From NCBI GenBank assembly GCA_950106755.1, contig OX467092.1, positions 3,100,001-3,164,000 of the forward strand: a stretch of 64,000 nt of DNA, in the 5' to 3' direction. The notes below the pieces were generated by a model that made no database searches, was not told where the DNA came from, and saw nothing but the letters and a program-made list of their open reading frames with translations. Below, piece after piece: positions 57,037 to 64,000 of this stretch. A program made the translations under genes and the position numbers. The DNA comes from Climacium dendroides. Its lineage: Eukaryota > Streptophyta > Bryopsida > Hypnales > Climaciaceae. Numbering within the stretch: position 1 is the first letter of the stretch; every line of letters begins with the position of its first letter.

Positions 57037-59464
57037 ATGGTGGAGGAAGATGTTCTTGGAATTCCTGCCGTGTCGCCATGTCGTCGTGACTACCAGCTCC
57101 GGAGTGTGTCCTCGCACGCGAGTGAGTGGGACTCCAGTCGACCGCAGTCGCCGTGGCTGCCGCGCTCTCAGTCGCAGCAACGGGCGGAAGAAATGATGTC
57201 GCCGTTTCGTCTGTACGAATCTAGCGCAGGTGCCGGTCCAATTGATCGATTGAACTCGCGGAGCGGGCCGCTTCCTGGTGCGTCGAGATCTTACGGATAC
57301 AGCTATGGCAGCCCGTTGCCGAATCCCAGTCCGCTGCCGTCGTACTTCAGCGGCGCCGCGGTGCCGGGGTTAGGAAGCCCCGCCAGGAGTCATCGTCAAT
57401 CAAGCTCGTTTGCACAGCGATTAGCAAGCGCCAGTGGTGAGAATGGTGGTTTGGAAGCTGCGGACTTTTCGAACACATCGTGTAGTACGAGCGTTTCGGC
57501 ATCTCCGACGAATTTGAGGCGGCGGAATTGCGTGAGTGGGGAGCTGGGGCGGAGCTTTGAGGTCGCAAAAGCCAGGATGTGCAAGAGTGGTGAGATTGTG
57601 GGACTTGAGATTCGTGCTGATGGCATATTCCCAATTCCAGAGTCACGAAAGGAGGAAGAGAGAACTGATGGCGTTCGCAAGCATCGCCCATCTGGGTCCA
57701 TTTTGTGGGAGGCTCTGAACGACGCCGATAACGAGAGTCCACGGCGGGAGGTTTCGTCGACGGCGATTGTGCCCGTGCCGTTCAAATGGGAGGAAGCAGC
57801 CTCAGCCTCGGGCAAGCTCAGCGATTCACGCATTTCGGAAACAGGGGATGCAAAGCTCGTCGTGACGTCGCCATCGCCGGATGTGGGAACCTTGGCTGTG
57901 CCGTTCAAGTGGGAGGTGACGCCCGGGAAGCCCAAGCTCGAGGAGAAAGCAAACGTCGACGCGCCGCCCGCGTTGCAACTGCCGCCGCGACTCGCTTCTG
58001 CGCCTTCCATGAAGCGCAACAGTTGGAGCTCCTCTCCACCCCCCTTCCGTGCTGGCTCTCGCAGCGCGTCGTTATCATCTTCTGTTTCCAAATTATCGTC
58101 GTCTGTTGTGAAACAGCACTCCCATCGTTCAATCGAAGAGCCGCCATCGCTATCAACGCCTCGAGCTCCCCGTCCAAGAGCATTTTCAGGCGCGCTTTCG
58201 CAATTCGGAACCCCACAGTACCAATGCGCGGACTACAGCTTCTGTGAAGACTCGTCCTCGCATCGTGTTCGTTCCCCGACGAGTACACTCTACGGTCCAG
58301 GAACGCTAAGTTCGTCGTCTTCCAGCAGTAGCAGTCGCAAGCCCACACATTCCGTGGAGTCTTTCGACCGCTGGTCATACGGCGACCACACAACCTCGAC
58401 TTCCAGGCACTCATACACGGAATCCCAAAGCGAGGACTCCGTGCGAGGACACGAGGAAGTAGACCAAGTGGACGGCGCCATCGTCAAGCTGCGAAAGAAA
58501 TTAAACCACAAATCAGCCAAGCCCCCGAAAAGCCCGAAAACCACTCCTTCGCGCAATGGATACTCTTTCCAAGGAGAAGAGTATTTCGACTGCCCAGCTC
58601 ACGTTTCGTCGCCGGCGCTGCTGCCATCTGATACGGAGGAAGAAGTGGAGCCCGCGACGCGGCTCCCTTACAAAATGCCGTCTCCTGTGCACGACGTGGA
58701 GCCGTCCTCACCAACGCGAGATGTGGCTGAATTCGCCAATTGTCTGGCGTTGCCGAGGTTTCTTACGAAAGGCGAAAGCTCGCAGTGCCATTGGGTGGAG
58801 AATTCCTCATGGAATGCGCTGCGTGATGAGCCGGTAAGCTCGGTGTTGGAAGATGGGTACAGATCGCCAGCGTACAAGGCTACACTCGAGATGTTCTCGC
58901 CGTCGCCTGGCCTCTTGGCGAAGAAAAGCTTGAAGCTGCGAAGCTCGAGCTCGCGACGGCGTCACCCGCATCTTGTGGTACGCGCCGTCGCTGACCTCCG
59001 TTGTGCTCATTTATTTTTCTGGTTTCGTTTTGTAATTTTCAAACCAAATTTATTGCGGAGATGGTCTCTGGAGAACTGGCACTGTAAGAAGCTTTGGATT
59101 GCTTTTTGGAATATGACTGATAAGATTGCAATTTTTGATTTGGCAGGAGGTTCTCTGCAACTCGCTCAAACAATCGCTACAGAGGTGTACAAAACGCAGC
59201 GTCACCAGGACGCATTCTATCGCCCACTACGACGACGAGTTCACGAAGGTATTTTTATTGTTCTATGAACCTCTGTTGTCGGTGTTACCCCTTCTAAACT
59301 TGCACCCTGTACGTTGAGAATTGGAATTTTAATTGCAGTCTTATACCACTCGCCTACGGTTTGCTATTTTGAACTTCAATTTTAGCACATGCTCGACTCC
59401 GTGTAGCTCCTACTGGCTCCTTGCTATTTTGTTCACGGAAAGAGAGTATGCGAACTTTATATGA
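57037..59464 (+). CDS. DUF688-type plant protein of unknown function, three exons
   Basis: A large basic, serine/proline-rich protein, probably cytosolic or nuclear; I see no signal peptide or membrane segment. Exon 1 is 57037-58977 (647 codons) from ATG 57037, exon 2 is 59147-59248 (34 codons, after a TTTGGCAG acceptor) and exon 3, less certain, is 59339-59464 (after AATTGCAG, stop TGA 59462-59464), giving about 722 residues. The plant DUF688 family is marked by short V-P-F-x-W-E motifs; here VPVPFKWEEA (about residues 246-255) and VPFKWEVTPGKPK (about 288-300). Other features are a poly-Ser run (about 425-435), many S/P low-complexity stretches and EVLCNSLKQSLQRC in exon 2, which resembles the family's C-terminal helix. 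The intron borders are supported by phase 0 on both sides. The function is unknown for the family; the codon use is GC-rich, as in RPL4. Confidence 0.85.
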
Positions 59465-61305
59465 TAATTTGACAGAATGAGAATGATGGATTTGAGTGCA
59501 ACAATGTGTCTCTTGAAAATGTTCTTCCATCTTTTGAATTGGTAGATGCTTATTCTCCCATCCTGTGTCTGACCTTGATCCTATTGCTGGTCACACAGAG
59601 ACATCAATCGTTCATGTGGTGAGACCGTTTTCAAGCGCCCTGAATGCGATGCTGAATTGAAAAATATATCAACAGAATTCAATCTGTACTCGATAACTTG
59701 TGGAGGGCCAGGAGGCTTGCGACAATTGTGTACATGATAAAATCAGATCAGGGTTTCAGCAATGCCAGGCGTTGATTTTTTCAAAATCTTGCGCTCGGAC
59801 GAGAAGCCCTGAACGGACGAATACGGCTTCTTATGAACCTTCAACTTCTCCTCGAATCCGCCGCGCCTCACAAGTTGACATTCCAGTCGTCCCCAACCGG
59901 TTCTGTGTTTTCCAACTTCCCCACACCCAATGCCTTCCGGTTGACAGAGTTTCTCAACTCTCCGAATCCCGTGATTGCAAGCAAAGTAAGCGTTGTTAAC
60001 TATTCTGATCCAATGTTTTGATATTCTGTGGCTGTGCGAACTAAACCCATTGAAACATGGGCTGGGAAGAGATGAAAGTCATGACTAGTGTAACATAGGC
60101 CATAGAAGGCTAAGAACCAACATTACTATTGTAAGCTAAGTGCCGCCTTCCCGCTTGGAAGGGAGTGCTCTTTTTGATAGAAATCATCAGCACCTTGGGA
60201 TAGTGATCAATCGTATCTGTCCACTAGACTGATGGAGCGCGTGACAGGAGGTAGTGAGAGCTTCTGCGAGAATTTGCAAGTAGTAGTCCGGTGCCATGAG
60301 GTTGATGGACATAGTGGGACACTTGAGATCAGAATACCCTTGAGCTGTGACGAACTCCTGTACGTGCCTTCTTTCTGTAATAATAATAATCAAACTTGTG
60401 GGTGACCGTCCTGCATGCCGTTGGCTTGTTCGATTTGCTGAAATGAAATGGAATGGACGTGTCTGTCAATCAGGACTTGGGGTGTTGGTATTGATATCGT
60501 CGCAGAGCGCTAAATATGCAGTAACTCAACTTTTATCAGGATGAGACGTCTGTATCGACATCAGGGCTCTCTAAAGAAGTCTTATCAGATTTACTAAGAC
60601 GCTATCAGAATGGGACCAAGGAAGATGGCCCCTTTCCGATCATTTAAAGCAATTCAGCATATGTGTGGTGAGGGGAAAAATTACCCTGTTTAGAGAAATA
60701 AATTTCATAAGGATTTCATATTTTTTCCTGAAACAAAATTACCATGAATTTTCTTCATGAAGATTTTGTTCAACCTATTCTTGTTATATAGGTCATCTCG
60801 TTTCCAACCATAGGCTGATTACAAAATCAACAATGCTACAGTGTAAGTTACAAAATCAACAATGCTACAGTGTAAGTGATAATTGTAGCTTCCAGCGCAC
60901 ATCTTGTAATTGTTGTATGCTTTCAATGTAGTGAGTTGTCACCTATACCATGTGAGTTGTTACCTAAATCACAACTAATTAGAAATATAATACTCTAATC
61001 TGCAAAAATAGTTATTTGGTCAGGAAAGGGTTGGTTATCGTATAGGAATATTTGAGGTTGGATTTTTATCCATCCCCGAGTCTAAAATTTGGGATGTTAA
61101 CAAAATTACTTTTGGAGGCGACATTTTCTCCAAATAATACTCATTTGTCCAAAGTAATGTTTGGATTTCCTTAATAAGTAACTTTTGGGGCCATTTGATG
61201 AAATTAAGGAAAGTTATATACATGTATGAAAAAAAATTGCCAAAATTTGTGTTAATTCATAAAGGATTACCAAAGGTTAAAGGGTTAAGTGATGTATGAC
61301 CTCAA
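59465..61305. other. 3' flank of the DUF688-type gene; possible exon; tandem repeat
   Basis: At about 59770-59992 a plus frame reads LGREALNGRIRLLMNLQLLL and runs to ASK followed by GTAAGC, which looks like an exon with a donor site, but no partner exon or family was recognised. At 60819-60876 a 29-bp unit starting TTACAAAATCAACAATGC is repeated twice. 60900-61060 resembles part of the 1.4-kb inverted-repeat arms (GTCACCTA, CACAACTAATTAGAAA). Confidence 0.4.
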
Positions 61306-62138
61306 CCCCTAAAGCCCCGAGGGTATTTTTTGTCAAAAACCACTTAGAACTACCACTTCTGTTGCATTCACCTAAAAAAACCAAAAAAATGTTTTTTTTT
61401 CAAAATCCAACTATAGGATCTTGTACTTAACTTGTTTGAAAACATGTGGTAAAAATTTCATCAAATTTGACTGCATAGATTGCAAAATATTTGCATCCAA
61501 AGTGAAGAAAACAAGTTTTTTTGCGACTTGCTTGGCTATAATTTTTTGGCTTTGAATCTTTTTAATTGAAAATTTTGCATTGCTACTTTTGATTTTCTAA
61601 GTTTTTATATTGAATAGTTGAGTTGAGAATCTAAGGAAAAATATTCAACAAAAAATACTTTATTTTTACTCATTAATAAATTGTTAAGTAGAAGTAGGTT
61701 AAAGATTGAAGGAAAAACTAAATCATTAATAGCTTTAAGATGGAATTGACATACAATAATCCCAACAGTGAGATTGTTCTAGAAAGTAAACCTTGTCTAA
61801 ATTTTGTTTTTGGAAAATTGTAAAAATTGCATTCACAAATGAATCCTATAAGTTATTTTTTCAAGAAAAATGCTTAGGTTGCCCGAAAACTAAGATTGTC
61901 CATAACTTTCTCATAACTAGTCCAAATGGAATGAATCAAAGCTTCAAATGTAGACAAAAATATAAGATTTTAGGAAAATATATTTTGACTTTTTTTGATT
62001 TTTTGTGCTACTCATCGACTTTTGTTTTTGGCTTATTGTGCCGTAACTTTTTCTCACAGGCACCGATTGAAACAAAAATTATATAGGAACCTAACCGGAC
62101 CCAAATTGTCCCCTGAGGGGACAATAGTCCTTTAGGTA
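61306..62138 (+). mobile_element. Family B MITE, longest near-complete copy (833 bp)
   Basis: TCAA (61302-61305) then CCCCTAAAGCCCCGAGGG at the left; GGGGACAATAGTCCTTTAGG then TATTAA at the right. The interior carries all blocks used to recognise the other copies: ACTATAGGATCTTGTAC, TAAGTAGAAGTAGGTTAAAG, GATTGTCCATAACTTTCTC, CACCGATTGAAAC. No ORF longer than 97 codons and none with a domain, so it is non-autonomous. Confidence 0.82.
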
Positions 62139-62149
62139 TTAATCTCTAA

Positions 62150-62350
62150 TCCCTAAAGTTCTATTGTTCCCATTAGAGACAATTTGAAATTTAGGTCGAT
62201 TCTTATTGGCTTAATTTATATTTCATTTTAAATTTTTTTGGGATGTGTATTTCTTTGAGAATTTTGTAGATACGTATAATTTCTATTTCAATCAAATGTT
62301 GGATGAATAAGTTATAAGTATTTTTCTGCAAAACTAAATTTGTTGGGCAT
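62150..62350 (-). mobile_element. Family B MITE, truncated copy abutting the long one
   Basis: CTAA then TCCCTAAAGTTCTATTGTTC, starting 12 bp after the end of 61306-62138, in reverse orientation. Later blocks fade by about 62350. Confidence 0.55.
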
Positions 62351-63063
62351 GTTAGGCTGCCAATATTTTGTTGACTGTGGAAAAGGTAGGGGTTGAAGAA
62401 AGAAGTTGTAGATGGAAGTGGGTAGTGTTGGGTGTGGTTTAGTACCTACGTCTATGCTTATCCCTTCATAGTGCTAATTTTTAAAAATCTCCAATCCTTG
62501 ATTTTAACAAAAATTCATAATTGTGCCCTTAAATTGGCTCCCACTTCTTGACTCATGACACCACCATTTGTATAATGGCAACTGTAGCTAAATGTTATTG
62601 ACAATTCATGGTTCTCTAACCCACCAATTAATCACATCATGGAAGAAAGATGGTTGAATTCAACACTATATCACCTGTTAAGTTTTCCTTCCTAAATAAC
62701 AATAAGAAATGTAACAACCCACCTTCTTCTCACATGTGCATTGAGAAGTAGGTTTTATATTGAAGCAAAAAGCATTGGTTGTCTTGTATTGTACATTTTT
62801 AGGAGTTGAAAGGAAGAAGAGCAATGTTTAGGTAGAGGACTAGTATCTCTTCTAATGAGGTATAACCATCTTAACACCATTGGTTTGTTTGCATTGACAC
62901 TTTACATTTCATGTTCCAAGTTGGATTTCATTTGATTTCTTCCAAGTTGAATGGGATGGATTGCTCGTTTATTGTAGTTGCAGATTAATAGTCCAAGATA
63001 ATTCTACTTCTACTAATTTTCAATCTTTACTTTGTAGTCCAACGCTTCTTATTTTATCAATAA
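62351..63063. other. AT-rich, no gene
   Basis: Nothing recognised. Confidence 0.5.
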
Positions 63064-63161
63064 TCACTACCAAAAAACAAGGATAAATGTGACTTTTCCA
63101 CAATGATTACAAAATGATTGCAAAAGCACAAGCCACATTTACCCTTGTTTTTTTTGTAATG
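63064..63161. mobile_element. CACTA-type MITE (98 bp), 3-bp target duplication
   Basis: Begins CACTACCAAAAAACAAGG and ends CCTTGTTTTTTTTGTAATG. Further inside, ATAAATGTG faces CACATTTAC. AAT flanks both sides (63061-63063 and 63162-63164). The ends match the widespread plant CACTA MITE pattern. Confidence 0.8.
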
Positions 63162-63479
63162 AATAGGATTTGATTATCCTACACCTTTTGGAAAGACATT
63201 GACATCATTGGTATATTAAATCTCAAGTTCATAGAAAGCCACGAGCATAAAATTGGAATTAGAGTCTCCAATTGTGAATATCTTGATAAAGAGGACTTCA
63301 ATAAAGGCCCCTGTTCCTCCCACAAAATCCCCAAGTCTAGATGATCTTTTGTAGCTTTATGAGTTTTTGTACAACCTTGGATAGATTGAAATTCTTCATT
63401 GACAATCTAAATCAAAGAGGGTGGATAGAAATGCTCAACAAAACAATGAGGAAGATTAGTAAGAAGAAGGTGGTATTGA

Positions 63480-64000
63480 TACAAAGTTTGTAGCCTTTGT
63501 TGATCAAGGAGTAGAGGTGTTATCAAGAATTTGCAGAAGACACTAACTTATACGTTGCAAGTACCCAAATTAACTTAGATAAAGCCAAGAAAGCCCTCGA
63601 CCTCTTCACATTAGCCTCAGGGTCTAAAATAAACTGACATAAGTCCAACGCCATTTGGGTTAGCAACGCTCCCAAACCTTTTGAATGGAGAGTAGATGTG
63701 AACCTTCACTGGCTTGCTCTTGGTGAATCCACTCGTTACCTTGGATTCCTCATGGGATTCCAAGTATCCATTGAACAAAAGTTTAGATGTGCCTTATAAA
63801 ACCTTAAAAAGAAACTTGCTTATTGGAGCACAACCAAACTTTCTCTAGTGGGATGTGTACTCATAGAGAACCAAGTCTTATTGGCATCAATTTGGTACCT
63901 CTCCTCTTGTTGGGCACCACATCTTAATATAGTTACACAAATCAAAAGTCTAATATGGAACTATATTTGGTTAGGGGAAGATGGAGAGAGACGTTGTAGG
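63480..64000 (+). pseudogene. LINE (non-LTR retrotransposon) reverse transcriptase, decayed, continues past the window
   Basis: The plus frame reads INLDKAKKALDLFTLASGSK, then HKSNAIWVS, ESTRYLGFLMGFQVSIEQKF, LKKKLAYWSTTKLSLVGCVL, LLASIWYLSSCW and IKSLIWNYIW. This is the part of plant LINE ORF2 just after the reverse transcriptase catalytic motifs (thumb region), where the F-x-x-x-S-G-x-K-I-N-x-x-K-S and R-Y-L-G motifs lie. In-frame stops replace the residues after SGSKIN and before NLKKKL, so it is inactive. The catalytic YADD-type motif expected upstream is not recognisable. The element runs off the right edge. Confidence 0.85.

Noticed and set aside
57396..58414. Minus ORFs of 169 and 231 codons and plus ORF 57786-58247
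   Set aside because: Shadows of the DUF688-type coding exon in a GC-rich region.

Overview
This is nuclear DNA of a land plant. The evidence is a three-exon cytosolic ribosomal protein L4 gene of plant type, a plant-specific DUF688-type protein, remnants of a TilS/RASPBERRY3-like lysidine synthase and of chaperonin subunit CCT4 (both with plant-like sequence), a eukaryotic tRNA-Asp, GT-AG introns and telo-box motifs at the RPL4 promoter. Introns are short (about 90-230 bp), genes sit in GC-rich islands, and everything between them is very AT-rich and full of small repeats. A bryophyte or lycophyte fits best, but that is inference. There are no operons or prokaryotic features.

Layout. 1-5.95 kb: a very large imperfect inverted repeat (arms of about 1.43 kb), itself built from foldback and MITE elements. 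6-8.6 kb: AT-rich, no gene. 8.6-13.5 kb: several MITE families, some nested. 13.9-15.6 kb (minus): a broken TilS-like gene. 18.3-20.6 kb (minus): a broken CCT4 gene. 20.7-22.2 kb (plus): a second, inverted copy of the 3' part and downstream flank of the TilS-like gene. 23.2-25.1 kb: intact RPL4. 26.0 kb: tRNA-Asp(GTC). 26.1-55.6 kb: about 30 kb without a supportable gene, but with dispersed repeats, tandem repeats and MITEs. 55.7-59.5 kb: a GC-rich island with the DUF688-type gene. 59.5-63.1 kb: more repeats. 63.5-64.0 kb: a decayed LINE reverse transcriptase running off the end.

Only three loci look functional: RPL4, tRNA-Asp and the DUF688-type gene. They do not form a pathway; each is a separate transcription unit.

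The most interesting signal is in the repeats. At least a dozen termini in the window share the edge TTAA|CCCCTAAAG (or its reverse complement, CTTTAGGGG|TTAA). One copy (42443-43015) is flanked on both sides by the same four bases, ATAA. CCC-starting inverted repeats with a 4-bp TTAA-like duplication are the hallmark of the piggyBac superfamily, which is poorly known in land plants. The family appears as elements of about 570-890 bp, as a 740-bp near-perfect foldback with the same outer edge, and as a 50-bp element that is almost nothing but the two inverted repeats. No transposase for it is in the window.
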